Positions 1 through 8,365 of a stretch of DNA of 64,000 bases are shown here, piece after piece; position 1 is the stretch's first letter; each line of letters opens with the position of its first letter. The stretch is from Sphingopyxis macrogoltabida (lineage in GTDB: Bacteria; Pseudomonadota; Alphaproteobacteria; Sphingomonadales; Sphingomonadaceae), in assembly GCF_001314325.1 (NCBI RefSeq), contig NZ_CP009430.1, forward strand, positions 1-64,000. Direction: 5' to 3'. The translations under genes and the position numbers were made by a program. The notes under the pieces are model-generated. The model worked only from the letters and a program-made list of their open reading frames with translations, was not told the DNA's origin and searched no databases.

Positions 1-1308
1 TCAATCCGCGCCGTTCGCCTCGCGCCTTTCCGCGTAACGCACTACGAAGGCTTCCCAGACGCGAAGCCACTCCGTGTCGGTGCGAAGTCTCTTGATATCC
101 GGAAAGCCCGCCCGAAAGGCTGCGGCCATCGTATCAACGGACCAGGGCTTCCCTTTCTCGACACCGACCGCCCGGAACCTTTTCTCACGGTCTCCGTAGC
201 TTAGCGATCCCGAGGGAAAGGGAAGCAGCGGCGCCGACTCGGCGGCTGGCTTCGGTTTTGCGCCAGCCACGTCCCTTGTCACCGATGATCTCGGAGCCGT
301 TTCTGCATCAGCCGAACCGACGAGTCGCAAATGCGGGCCCACAAGTTTGCGTTCGAGGGGCGCATGCGAGGGCTGGAGAATGACCTTGCGACCCGAAAGA
401 TCGACATTGGCGTTCGGATAGACGGCAGAGACGATCTGCATAGTCTCGCGGACGGTTTGCCTGAACCGCTTGCTGTCTGCCTCATTGCCAAGATGCTTGG
501 CGAGCTGATCCCAAGAAATCACCTGGCCCTTGTCGCTGGTGATCCGCGGCAGCCGATAGGCGAGGTAGGTATACAGATCGAGAGCGGTCGGTATGCCCTT
601 CAGCTCGCGGATCGCGACCTCGTTCAGTGGAACGGCGTGGTCGACGAGGTGGCTGTAGAAGGCCTCCGACATGCGGATTTCGCGCGCAAAGGCGCCATTT
701 TTGTCCAGTGAACCGGCATATTCGTTCGAGATTTTGACGTCTCGCACCGCAAACGCATTGTCGCCGGACTCCTGACCATCCCAACGGATCTGCCATTCGC
801 AGGCCAAAAGGCGGTCGACCTGTTCGCGCATGAGGTTGGCGGTGCCGCGCGGACCGTAGGATACCGTCTGATACCCGAGTCTGCGCATCCACTCGGTGAA
901 ATTGCGGCCGAGGTAGACGTCGCGGGACTGTTTCGTCACTGCTTGCGAGAGCAGGTAGATGAGCGCGACCCGGGGGTAGGACCCAAAGGGTACGCCGAGG
1001 CTTTTGAACACCGACTTCCCATCAACCGTCTGCAGCACCGGGCGCGGGTTGATCGCGAGCGCATATCGTCCGTCTTCGCGGATGATCGGCTGGGTATCGT
1101 CCTTGGGCCGCTTGGTGGGGAGTGACATGGCGCAGAGGGCCGAATGCAGAAACGCAGGAACTGGTTCTTCGTCCTGGACCCGAAGAAAGGCGTCCATGGT
1201 AAGTTGGGAGCCAGCGGCTAGTGCGACGGAACGGACTTTGGCCTCACCGCCATCGAGCATGGCTAGCGCATATTGATGCCCTATCGGCCTTGATGTGTCC
1301 CCGCTCAT
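1..1308 (-). CDS. repA: RepA_C-family plasmid replication initiator
   Basis: A 435-residue protein that should bind the neighbouring iterons and start plasmid replication. The central stretch beginning SLGVPFGSYPR, followed by the SRD-LGR-EWMRRLGY pattern, is the signature I know from the plasmid RepA_C (PF04796) initiators. The start was placed at the ATG at 1308 because AAGGGCG lies just upstream of it; an in-frame extension to 1425 has no better ribosome site. A short GC hairpin lies right before that site. The gene is transcribed away from the iterons and from parA. A perfect iteron copy lies inside its coding sequence at 281-298. The family call is confident; the incompatibility group is not determined. 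Confidence 0.88.
   Translation of the reverse strand: MSGDTSRPIGHQYALAMLDGGEAKVRSVALAAGSQLTMDAFLRVQDEEPVPAFLHSALCAMSLPTKRPKDDTQPIIREDGRYALAINPRPVLQTVDGKSVFKSLGVPFGSYPRVALIYLLSQAVTKQSRDVYLGRNFTEWMRRLGYQTVSYGPRGTANLMREQVDRLLACEWQIRWDGQESGDNAFAVRDVKISNEYAGSLDKNGAFAREIRMSEAFYSHLVDHAVPLNEVAIRELKGIPTALDLYTYLAYRLPRITSDKGQVISWDQLAKHLGNEADSKRFRQTVRETMQIVSAVYPNANVDLSGRKVILQPSHAPLERKLVGPHLRLVGSADAETAPRSSVTRDVAGAKPKPAAESAPLLPFPSGSLSYGDREKRFRAVGVEKGKPWSVDTMAAAFRAGFPDIKRLRTDTEWLRVWEAFVVRYAERREANGAD
281..298 (-). repeat. Perfect iteron copy inside repA
   Basis: On the minus strand this reads GGCTCCGAGATCATCGGT, matching base for base the iteron at 1711-1728 and lying near the 3' end of repA, more than 1.1 kb from the main array. 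It could be a secondary RepA binding site. Confidence 0.7.
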
Positions 1309-1321
1309 GTTTGTCGCCCTT

Positions 1322-1336
1322 CCCCGAATCTCGGGG
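1322..1336 (-). promoter_or_regulatory. Hairpin just upstream of the repA ribosome site
   Basis: CCCCGA-ATC-TCGGGG forms a perfect 6-bp stem with a 3-nt loop. In the repA mRNA it would fold directly 5' of the AAGGGCG ribosome site, so it could affect RepA translation. The structure is seen; the role is inferred. Confidence 0.4.
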
Positions 1337-1429
1337 CCTTTCATGAGCCCCGGTATCAACAGCTTTGGGCGACGAAAGCAAGCCTGTTGGCAGTTTCGCC
1401 CATATTCTGGGGGTAAAACCTCCAAACCG

Positions 1430-1781
1430 ACCGATGATGTCAGAGCGGTTCGGGCCGGTTAGCCCTTTTTTCCAATCAATCTTTCAAAAAGCGATTCGCG
1501 AATCGGATTTTTATAGGGATTCAGATACTATAGGTATGGGCTCCGAGATCATCGGTTGGAACCGCTCTGAGATCATCGGAAAAACGCACCGTAATCATCG
1601 GCTTAGCACCGAGATCATCGGTTGCTGGCGACGGGTCATATCGGCGCTCGCCGAGCCTGAAGGTGATGCTCGTCTCTGCCCTCCCCTCGCCTCTTCGATC
1701 CACACCAATCGGCTCCGAGATCATCGGTCCTGTGTCGAGCCCGGAGTCCTATTAGCTGAAAAAGGCTCGGAGATCATCGGT
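1430..1781. repeat. oriV: Iteron array and probable replication origin (oriV)
   Basis: Copies of an approximately 17-18-bp repeat with the core GAGATCATCGG occur at 1540-1556, 1564-1580, 1607-1622, 1711-1728 and 1764-1781. A degenerate copy lies at 1588-1602, and an inverted copy (GCTCTGACATCATCGGT on the minus strand) at 1430-1446. Between the inverted copy and the first direct copy lies an AT-rich stretch (about 1465-1540) containing the palindrome GATTCGCGAATC at 1493-1504, a natural candidate for origin melting. This layout next to repA is typical of iteron-regulated origins. Copy number control through these sites is inferred. Confidence 0.85.
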
Positions 1782-1857
1782 GAAGTTGTAGGATTGGTGG
1801 ACAATTATTGCTCGAAACTGCCAACACCGCTAAAAGGCGTCTTCGATCTCACAAGAA

Positions 1858-3072
1858 ATGGCGGACATGGCGACAGAACCAACAATGGATGTGCAGGCGG
1901 ACGATCTCCTCAGCGATGATCTCGGTACCTTACATCGGAAGGCGCTCACGATCCTGAAAAGGATTCGGGATGGCGCACTCGATCCGGAGACCGGTACGAA
2001 AAGGGGCCCCACCTACCCTATCTCCAAGGCCGCAGCCTTGGTCGGTCGGACGGCATCGGCCATTCGAGAGGCGGAGCGGGATGGACGGCTGCCGGAGCGA
2101 GGACGGACGGGTTCGGGGCACCGGGTGCATTACTCGCTCGAAGAACTCGACCAGATGCGCGAGGTGTTCGGCACGCGTCCTTGGAGGTCGCCGACCGATA
2201 CGCCAGCGATCATCTCGATCTCGAACTTCAAAGGCGGCGTCGCGAAGACGACGATCGCTTTGCATATGGCCCAGCATTTTGCGATCCGTGGTTACCGCGT
2301 GCTGTTGATCGACTGCGACAGCCAGGCGAGTACCACGATGATGTTCGGCTATCGACCGGACGTGGACCTGGGGGAAGATGACACCCTGTACGGGCATTTC
2401 CACAATCCGGAGCTGCTTGGGGTGCGCAAGATCATCCGCAAGACCCACTTCCATGGTCTCGACCTGATTCCGGCGAACCTGAAGCTCTACAATCTCGAAT
2501 ATGAGATTGCAGGCTATCTGGCGCAGAACCAGAGCTTCGATATCATCGACATGATTGCGCATGCGATCGACGAGGTGGTGGACGATTATGACGTCGTCAT
2601 CATGGATCCGCCGCCGGCGCTCGGCATGGTGTCGATGGCCGTTCTCCAGGCCGCAAATGCAATGGTTATTCCGATGCCGCCGAGCGTCATCGATTTCGCC
2701 TCGACGGTCTCCTTCATCGACATGGCGCGCACGACGATGGCGCAGCTGGAGAAGCTGGGGGGGAGGTCAAAGCCTGCCTATAATTTCATCAAGATTGTCG
2801 GGAGCCGCGTCGACGACAGCAAGTCGATGCATCGCGAAATCCTCACGATGATGCGCCAGGTGTTTGGGGGCTCGATGATAAATTCGGTTCTCAGGACCAG
2901 CGCAGAGATCGATAATGCGAGCTCGCGGATGAAGACGGTATTCGAGCTCGATCGCCCGGTGACGTCGCATGAGGTTCACAACCGCAGCGTGCGTCTCTTG
3001 ACCGATGTTTGCCAGGATATTGAGGCGGAAGTACTGCGCACTTGGTCCAGCAGGGCAGGGGCGTTGCGGTGA
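1858..3072 (+). CDS. parA: ParA partition ATPase with N-terminal DNA-binding domain
   Basis: A 404-residue type Ia-like partition ATPase. The deviant Walker A box FKGGVAKTT is at about residues 124-132, followed by the LLIDCDSQAS switch region at about 149-158 and a VVIMDPPPALG box near 244. The first 110 residues contain a MerR/winged-helix-like segment (ISKAAALVGRTASAIREAE), which in this class binds the par promoter for autoregulation. A second ATG at 1867 is an alternative start, and neither has a strong ribosome site. parS sites and parB follow directly. An iteron-like sequence overlaps codons near 1912-1929. Confidence 0.93.
   Translation: MADMATEPTMDVQADDLLSDDLGTLHRKALTILKRIRDGALDPETGTKRGPTYPISKAAALVGRTASAIREAERDGRLPERGRTGSGHRVHYSLEELDQMREVFGTRPWRSPTDTPAIISISNFKGGVAKTTIALHMAQHFAIRGYRVLLIDCDSQASTTMMFGYRPDVDLGEDDTLYGHFHNPELLGVRKIIRKTHFHGLDLIPANLKLYNLEYEIAGYLAQNQSFDIIDMIAHAIDEVVDDYDVVIMDPPPALGMVSMAVLQAANAMVIPMPPSVIDFASTVSFIDMARTTMAQLEKLGGRSKPAYNFIKIVGSRVDDSKSMHREILTMMRQVFGGSMINSVLRTSAEIDNASSRMKTVFELDRPVTSHEVHNRSVRLLTDVCQDIEAEVLRTWSSRAGALR
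1912..1929 (-). repeat. Iteron-like sequence inside parA 5' end
   Basis: The plus strand reads AGCGATGATCTCGGTACC. This differs from the reverse iteron ACCGATGATCTCGGAGCC at three or four positions. It lies 130 bp past the last good iteron and may be a weak RepA contact or coincidence. Confidence 0.4.
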
Positions 3073-3075
3073 CCA

Positions 3076-3091
3076 GTTGCCACGTGGCAAC
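3076..3091. promoter_or_regulatory. parS: parS site 1
   Basis: GTTGCCACGTGGCAAC is a perfect 16-bp palindrome, located three bases after the parA stop codon. It fits the GTTNNCNNNNGNNAAC pattern of repABC-type centromeres and shares the central CACGTG of chromosomal parS, so it should be bound by the ParB encoded 200 bp downstream. Confidence 0.85.
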
Positions 3092-3187
3092 GTCGAACAA
3101 AAAGCAAATAGAAACAATAAGATAATCGTGTTTTCCGACTAAGCTTGGTGCGGCGGATTGTTGAAAGAAATGGCTCGAAACCCTTGC

Positions 3188-3205
3188 AGTTGCCACGTGG
3201 CAACT
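3188..3205. promoter_or_regulatory. parS: parS site 2
   Basis: Second identical copy of the 16-bp palindrome, here extended by one base on each side to an 18-bp perfect palindrome. The core is 3189-3204. Confidence 0.85.
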
Positions 3206-3243
3206 AGGGTTCAAAAACTGGCCTTGAACGGCCGCCGAAGTAG

Positions 3244-3263
3244 CAGTTGCCACGTGGCAACTG
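3244..3263. promoter_or_regulatory. parS: parS site 3
   Basis: Third identical copy (core 3246-3261), extended to a 20-bp perfect palindrome, ending 36 bp before the parB start codon. It may also serve in control of parB expression. The spacing to site 2 is 57 bp and from site 1 to site 2 is 113 bp, almost exactly double. Confidence 0.85.
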
Positions 3264-3299
3264 TGGGGGAAATGGCGGGACGAAACGGAAAGATTGAGT

Positions 3300-4283
3300 A
3301 TGGCAAAGGGTAATCGCGGATTTGGAAGCAGCCTCACCGAAGGGCTGGAAGAAGCGGAGGCGCTCGACGATGTCGCGCCGGCAGAAGGCATCATGGCGAG
3401 CCGCAGCCAGACCCTCGCACGTATCGCATCCGGAAAGATGGTGACCGATCGTACCGAATGGGTTGATCCCGCGCGATGCCGCCCCTGGCGCCTGCACAAC
3501 CGCGACATCGACCACCTCACTGAAGAGAGTTGCCGCGATCTGATCGACGCGTTCCTCTCAGCAAAGAAGCAGCGCATCCCGGCAATCGTTCGCCGCCTGA
3601 AGGATGACCCGAATCACGATTTTGAAATCATCGCCGGTGTCAGGCGCTGGTGGACCGTTCAGTGGCTGCGCGATCACCATCATCCGGAATATGAGTATCT
3701 GGTCACTATTCAGAAGGTGGATGACGAGGAGGCGTTCCGCGTCTCCGACATCGAGAACCGCTCACGCAAGGACATCACGGACTGGGAGCGGGGTGTCGAA
3801 TATTCGCGCGCGCTCACCGAGTTCTACAACGGCTCGCAGAATGAGATGGCGGAGCATCTGAACATCTCGCGGTCCTGGCTCAGCCGCCTGCTCGACGTCG
3901 TCCGGCTGCCCGAGGCGATCATCGCCGCATTCTCCGATCGCCACGACATTACCGTCCGGGTGGCTCGCGACATCAAGCCGCTGACCGGCGAACAACGCGC
4001 ATTGGAGACCATGACCAAGGAAGCCGCGAAAATTATCGCGGAACGCGATGATCTGGGTGTGCGGCTCAGCGGGCCGGAAGTTGCGAAGCGGCTCGTGAAA
4101 TCGACACTGTCCCAGAAGGCGAGCGCGGACAGCGAGATCGAGGTCCAGGGCAAGGGCGGAAAGGCCATATTGCGCTACACCCGGACTGCGCGGGGCGGTT
4201 TGACTCTCAAGGTGCTCCCCAAAACCGGCGCATCGAACGAAGAGCTGTTGAGCGTCATCGAGGGAATTCTCGAAGCGCGCTAA
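3300..4283 (+). CDS. parB: ParB centromere-binding protein
   Basis: A 327-residue ParB that would bind the three parS palindromes upstream and stimulate ParA. Visible features are a GVRRW element in the position of the ParB CTP-binding GERR box, the IENRSRKDIT segment that follows it, and a helix-turn-helix (NEMAEHLNISRSWLSRLLDVV). The start was set at the ATG at 3300, seven bases after GGAAAG; a TTG two codons earlier is possible. It is separated from parA only by the centromere region, so the two probably form one partition locus. Confidence 0.93.
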   Translation: MAKGNRGFGSSLTEGLEEAEALDDVAPAEGIMASRSQTLARIASGKMVTDRTEWVDPARCRPWRLHNRDIDHLTEESCRDLIDAFLSAKKQRIPAIVRRLKDDPNHDFEIIAGVRRWWTVQWLRDHHHPEYEYLVTIQKVDDEEAFRVSDIENRSRKDITDWERGVEYSRALTEFYNGSQNEMAEHLNISRSWLSRLLDVVRLPEAIIAAFSDRHDITVRVARDIKPLTGEQRALETMTKEAAKIIAERDDLGVRLSGPEVAKRLVKSTLSQKASADSEIEVQGKGGKAILRYTRTARGGLTLKVLPKTGASNEELLSVIEGILEAR

Positions 4284-4285
4284 TA

Positions 4286-5317
4286 CTACGGGCTCGCGGG
4301 CGTGCCAGTATGATGACCGAGCAGCGCGTCGATCTCCGCCATCTGTCGGTCGAAATCGTCGAAGACCTCGGCGATAGCGCGATCTGCGGGCAGGGGAGGG
4401 GGCTCCGATCGCGGTCGCCCTCTCTTGGGCTGAGCGAAGCCGAATGCAACTGCGAGATCCGCGGACAGGAAGAGGCGCCAGCTCCGGCGCTCGACGATCT
4501 CGACGAGCAGGCCAATGTTTGCCGCGCGCTCGAGGAGCTTGCTGGCGCCGGCGACACTCAGGCCCAGCCGATCGGCCACGGATTGCGGGCCGAGCAGGGG
4601 CTGGAAGCAGGTAAGCGCAAGGAGCCGGGGAAGTGCCCCTGGCCTGTACTCGGCGACAATGGCGCGCTGAGCGTCGCGATAGACGCGCTCCAGATCGTGC
4701 AGGCGCTCCAGACCTGTCCGCGCGGCTGATTCGAGCGAATTGAGAACCGCGGCCCAATCGGATTGCTCGGCTGTCTTGCGAAGGCGAAAGCCTTTCACGC
4801 CGCCGGCGAGACAGGGGAGGGGGGTCGCGCAGGCCCCTGCATCGCGCAAGGCAAAGGGAAGACCTAGCCAGGGAATGATCGAGCGGTCGAGCCGGCAATC
4901 GCGCCGAAGCTGTTCGAGCGCGCGCACAAGGACCGGATGATCGGCTGCTCCCGCGGGCTCCGACGATGCGATCGGCCTCGCGTCGCGCCAGGCGAATGGA
5001 TCGGGGTCATTGAGGGCGATTTGCCACGGGAGAAAGTCTTCGAACGGATTGAGCGTCGAGGATAGCGATGGCCTTCCGGGTATTTTGAGCCCGCAAATCC
5101 AGGAAAAAACATCGATTTCGTCAATCTCGACGGATTGGAGCTGGAGCGCTTTGGCGTAGCCCGCCCAAGCTGCGCGGCGGCGCCATGCCGGAGCGACAGA
5201 ACTGACGAGAATCCGGGCATCCAGACGGGATATGGCGCTGGCGCAGGCGGCAACGGAGGTGGCAAGCCGCGGGCTATATTCGGGGCCAAATTGGCCGCGC
5301 GGTGCAGTGATCGCCAT
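4286..5317 (-). CDS. DUF1612 / helix-turn-helix protein
   Basis: A 343-residue protein of the type often annotated as RHE_PE00001-like, with a DUF1612 N-terminal part and a C-terminal HTH (QSVADRLGLSVAGASKLLERA near residues 255-275) followed by a basic tail with KRGRPRSE. Such genes are common on alphaproteobacterial plasmids, but no function is established. The ATG at 5317 is preferred over a TTG at 5350; the ribosome site is weak either way. It converges on parB with only two bases between the stop codons. Confidence 0.7.
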   Translation of the reverse strand: MAITAPRGQFGPEYSPRLATSVAACASAISRLDARILVSSVAPAWRRRAAWAGYAKALQLQSVEIDEIDVFSWICGLKIPGRPSLSSTLNPFEDFLPWQIALNDPDPFAWRDARPIASSEPAGAADHPVLVRALEQLRRDCRLDRSIIPWLGLPFALRDAGACATPLPCLAGGVKGFRLRKTAEQSDWAAVLNSLESAARTGLERLHDLERVYRDAQRAIVAEYRPGALPRLLALTCFQPLLGPQSVADRLGLSVAGASKLLERAANIGLLVEIVERRSWRLFLSADLAVAFGFAQPKRGRPRSEPPPLPADRAIAEVFDDFDRQMAEIDALLGHHTGTPASP

Positions 5318-5371
5318 GTATTCTTTTAACTTAAATCGGGTTTTAGTCAAATATGCTCTTACACCTAGTAG

Positions 5372-5390
5372 TGATAATGAACGGTTATCA
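5372..5390. promoter_or_regulatory. Inverted repeat between divergent genes
   Basis: TGATAA-tgaacgg-TTATCA has perfect 6-bp arms. It lies in the 116-bp AT-rich divergent interval between the DUF1612 gene and the recombinase, a position suited to an operator for either one. Confidence 0.4.
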
Positions 5391-5433
5391 TGACTCTATC
5401 ATATAAGGCTGTTTCGCGCTAAACCGCGCGGCG

Positions 5434-6576
5434 ATGGCGACCACGGCTCTCTCTCGCATCGTTTCCGCGTCGCCGGCGCGCCTCGACGAGGTCGTCGGAG
5501 AGGTTCGGCAGCTCTCTCCGGAACGCCAACTTGTCGACCCGCAGCTGGTCGAAGCCGCGGCGCGGGCCTGGTCGCCCAACACCATTCGCGCCTTCCTGTC
5601 GGATCTGAAGCTTTGGGACACATGGTGCCGCCGATTGCGCGTGCGGGCAGGGGAGGCGTCGGCCGAGACGGTGGCGGCCTATGTTCGCGCCCTGTCCGGC
5701 CAGGACCGTGAGAGCGCGGCTGCGAAGGCGACGCCGCCGCGTGCGGCGGCAACGATCGCCCGCTATCTGGTCAATATTGGCTGGGCCTACCGGATGGCTG
5801 GCCGCGGAGATCCGACGGCCGCGCCGCTTGTCCGGTTCGAGCATAAGGCGGCGCGCAAGCTCCTCGGCACCCGCCAGCGTCAGGCCCGCGCGATCCGGTT
5901 CAAGGGGGATATCAGCGATTTCGATAGCCCGGCTATGGGGATTTGCCTTTCCACGCTCCTCAAGGCCACCCGTCGCGACCTCCTGGGCGTTCGCGACCGG
6001 GCTCTCCTGCTTGTCGCCTATGACACGGGATGCAGGCGGTCAGAGCTTGCCGCGATGATGGTCCACGATATCGAGGAGGCCGACGATGGCGGTGCCGGGA
6101 TTGTCGAAATTGGCCGAAGCAAGACGGACCAGGAAGGGCAGGGGGCTCTGGCCTATCTGTCGCCCATGACCATGCGCGCCGTCGAGGCATGGCGCACAGC
6201 GGCGCGGATCGAGCGGGGCGCCCTCTTTCGGCGCGTCGAGACCTATTTTGACGGGTCGGTCCGGGGTGTCGGAGACAGCGCTCTTCATCCCGGCTCGATC
6301 ACGCTGATCTACAAGCGGCTGATCCGGCAGGCGTTCGACAAGAAGCTGCTGGGTGCGATGACGGAAGCGGACGTCGCGCGGGCGATCGCCGCGGTGTCGA
6401 GTCATTCCATTCGGGTGGGCGTCGCGCAGGACAATTTTGCCGCAGGTGAGAGCTTGCCGGCGATCATGCAGGCGTACCGGTGGCGCGATGCCAAGACGGT
6501 GATGCGTTACGGAGAGAAGCTCGCGGCAAGAAGCGGTGCCAGTGCTCGCATGGCGGCGCGGTTCAGGGAAGAATGA
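5434..6576 (+). CDS. Tyrosine recombinase / integrase
   Basis: A 380-residue phage-integrase-family recombinase. The catalytic set is visible: R201 in TGCRRSE, K230 in RSKTD, H324 and R327 in SHSIR, W350 in YRWRD (the usual His/Trp III position) and Y359 in VMRYGE, nine residues later. The N-terminal 130 residues contain a SAM-like core-binding domain (SPNTIRAFLSDLKLWDTWC). On a plasmid close to the par genes it may resolve multimers, or it may be the remnant of an integrated element; no att or res repeats were recognised next to it. No clear ribosome site precedes the ATG. Confidence 0.88.
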   Translation: MATTALSRIVSASPARLDEVVGEVRQLSPERQLVDPQLVEAAARAWSPNTIRAFLSDLKLWDTWCRRLRVRAGEASAETVAAYVRALSGQDRESAAAKATPPRAAATIARYLVNIGWAYRMAGRGDPTAAPLVRFEHKAARKLLGTRQRQARAIRFKGDISDFDSPAMGICLSTLLKATRRDLLGVRDRALLLVAYDTGCRRSELAAMMVHDIEEADDGGAGIVEIGRSKTDQEGQGALAYLSPMTMRAVEAWRTAARIERGALFRRVETYFDGSVRGVGDSALHPGSITLIYKRLIRQAFDKKLLGAMTEADVARAIAAVSSHSIRVGVAQDNFAAGESLPAIMQAYRWRDAKTVMRYGEKLAARSGASARMAARFREE

Positions 6577-6681
6577 TGCTGGCCGGCCGGCCCGCCGGGT
6601 CACTGGAGGAGGGGGCAGTTCTCGAACCGTGGGCGTTGGGGGATGGGTCTCGCTCTTCAGAGAAGCCATATTGATGCGCGC

Positions 6682-7272
6682 CTAGGCGCGCGAAAAGGCG
6701 ATGAGATGGTCGTAGTCGCCAGTATCGGCGGCTTTGAGCGCAGCGATATATTCCTTTCGCGTCTTGGACGGATCGACCAGATTGACCCGGCCCCATGTGA
6801 AGCGTGGCTGGCCGAGCTGAATAGCGAGCAAATCAGCTATCAGGCGCGAGAAACGCCCGTTGCCGTTCGGATAGGGATGAATAGCCACAACGCGGTGGCT
6901 GAACCGCACTGCGATTTCGTCGGGCGGGAAAGCGGTATGCTCGACCCAGTATTTGGCGTCGTCGATCACCTGATGCAGTTCGACCGCGATGCGATAGGCG
7001 TCGATCCCGATGTTCCGCGGCGTCGTCCGGTACCTGCCGGCCCACTTCCAGACGTCGCCGAACATGCGCTTGTGCAGCGTGTTCAGAAAGTCTCGATCGA
7101 GAATGTCGCGCTTGCGCGAGCCCAGCCAGCGAACCGCGTCGGCAATGTTCGCGAGTTCCGCTTCATTCAGTTCGGCGCGGGTCGTGATATAGGACGGAAT
7201 GAGCTGTTCGCGTTCGTCCGCTTCGAGCGGTGTGTTCGCGTCGTCATCCCCTTCGAAAAGAGGATCGCTCAT
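6682..7272 (-). CDS. Fic-domain protein, 'mobile mystery protein B' type
   Basis: A 196-residue Fic protein. The catalytic motif HPYPNGNGR is at about residues 132-140, with the Fic histidine and anion loop intact, so AMPylation or a related nucleotidyl transfer is likely. The start at 7272 overlaps the stop of the upstream HTH gene as ATGA, indicating translational coupling; an ATG four codons earlier is possible. The partner order HTH then Fic, the sizes and the sequence match the pair known as mobile mystery proteins A and B, found on mobile elements and thought to act as a toxin-antitoxin-like module. The target is unknown. Confidence 0.85.
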   Translation of the reverse strand: MSDPLFEGDDDANTPLEADEREQLIPSYITTRAELNEAELANIADAVRWLGSRKRDILDRDFLNTLHKRMFGDVWKWAGRYRTTPRNIGIDAYRIAVELHQVIDDAKYWVEHTAFPPDEIAVRFSHRVVAIHPYPNGNGRFSRLIADLLAIQLGQPRFTWGRVNLVDPSKTRKEYIAALKAADTGDYDHLIAFSRA

Positions 7273-7733
7273 TCCGTGTCCCATAAGCGACGATTGAGCG
7301 TCGTCAGATACGCGCCGATCAGCCGGCGCTCCTCATCGTTGAGATCGCTTGGCGTCACCGCCTGATTTTCGAGGCGCATCGTATGATTGAGATGCATCAT
7401 CTCGTTGCGGACCTTGCGGGCCGCCTGATCGTGGAGAAGCTCGTCGAGCGGCTTGGTCGGGACGAAGGCATAGACCAGCTGGCATTCGAGGGCGGCTGCG
7501 GTATCCCGAAGGGTCTTCATCGTGACGGCCCCGGTGGTTTCAGCCTTCTCGATCGCGCTCACACGGCTTGGAGCCACGTTCATCCGCGCGGCGAGCTGGC
7601 GCGTGGTCATGCCGAGCGATTCCCGAATTGCTTTCGTCCAGCCGCGTGGCGGCGTGACGATCCGCTCATCGCGGAGCGGTTTCAGCTTTTTATCGAGGCT
7701 TTTACGGGCGAGTTTGGCTTGACTTTCGCTCAT
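7269..7733 (-). CDS. HTH regulator, 'mobile mystery protein A' type
   Basis: A 154-residue protein with a central XRE-type helix-turn-helix (GMTTRQLAARMNVAPSRVSA), followed by a C-terminal helical tail. It is the usual upstream partner of the Fic protein and probably the antitoxin and autorepressor. The ATG at 7733 is preferred: the in-frame ATG at 7766 has no ribosome site. Each of these two ATGs lies within one of two identical AT-rich palindromes, which would make sense if the protein controls its own promoter. Confidence 0.82.
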   Translation of the reverse strand: MSESQAKLARKSLDKKLKPLRDERIVTPPRGWTKAIRESLGMTTRQLAARMNVAPSRVSAIEKAETTGAVTMKTLRDTAAALECQLVYAFVPTKPLDELLHDQAARKVRNEMMHLNHTMRLENQAVTPSDLNDEERRLIGAYLTTLNRRLWDTE

Positions 7734-7775
7734 ATATATATGTCCATTTCGGGAGATAGATAACATATATATATG
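7731..7775. promoter_or_regulatory. Paired 12-bp palindromes at mobile-mystery operon start
   Basis: CATATATATATG occurs at 7731-7742 and again at 7764-7775, exactly 33 bp apart (about three helical turns). The pair brackets the probable start region of the HTH/Fic operon and is a good candidate for the autoregulatory operator. The role is inferred. Confidence 0.5.
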
Positions 7776-7908
7776 AGCATATCAATATTGGAGGAACACT
7801 CCAGTATGAGCAAGAATTTGGACTTTGCTTATGAATGAGTGAGCGGAATTTGGTGGTAGCGCGCGGGGTGCCTGGAAATGCCTTATGGCAGATAGTCGGA
7901 GGAACGCA

Positions 7909-8242
7909 CTAGTGACCTGCGGATTTAGCTGCGGCGTTCGTCCAGCGAATCAGATTCCGATATCCGTCATCGAGCTTCCAGTCATAGCGGGCGGTACCGG
8001 TATCGAGCGGCATGACGAAGCCTAGAGAAGGCCTTTGCAACCACCGCGGCCAGCGCGTTGAACCCAGCCAGCGAAAATCCCGTGCGCGGGCATTCACATT
8101 TGTCGATATGGACCGCAACGAGGCCATTCCCCCGCGCGAGACTGCGCGAGATCTCGTAGCGGACCCATTCGCGGGACCAGGTCTCGGTGCCGACGAGCAC
8201 GCAGGTAGCCGACGGTGATCGCGGCATAGAAGGGCGGCTTTT
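7909..8242 (-). pseudogene. Frameshifted remnant of a TIR-like (MTH538 / ThsB-type) gene
   Basis: Two minus-strand frames together carry the C-terminal half of a TIR-like domain of the family found in Thoeris ThsB proteins. One frame (to about 8206) has TCVLVGTETWSREWVRYEI and SLARGNGLVAVHID. The other frame ends at 7909 with LGFVMPLDTGTARYDW, LDDGYRNLIRW and AAKSAGH, a typical ending for this family. The switch of frame falls near 8030-8060. The usual N-terminal FISYHYDD-like beginning is not found upstream, so the gene is truncated as well as frameshifted. It probably once acted in defence or signalling. Confidence 0.7.
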
Positions 8243-8365
8243 CAGTTTTACTCCCTGAGAGCAGACCGACTGCAATCGGCCATCGAACGAAATCTGTTTC
8301 CTCAATGAAGCCGTAACGCTCGGAAAAAAATTCCAATCCTTCCTTCGGCGGGCTACCGTAGCTCA

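Noticed and set aside
5372..6576. Recombinase as the end of an integrated element with att sites
   Set aside because: No direct repeats or tRNA gene were found next to it, and its position by the par genes fits a plasmid resolution role as well.
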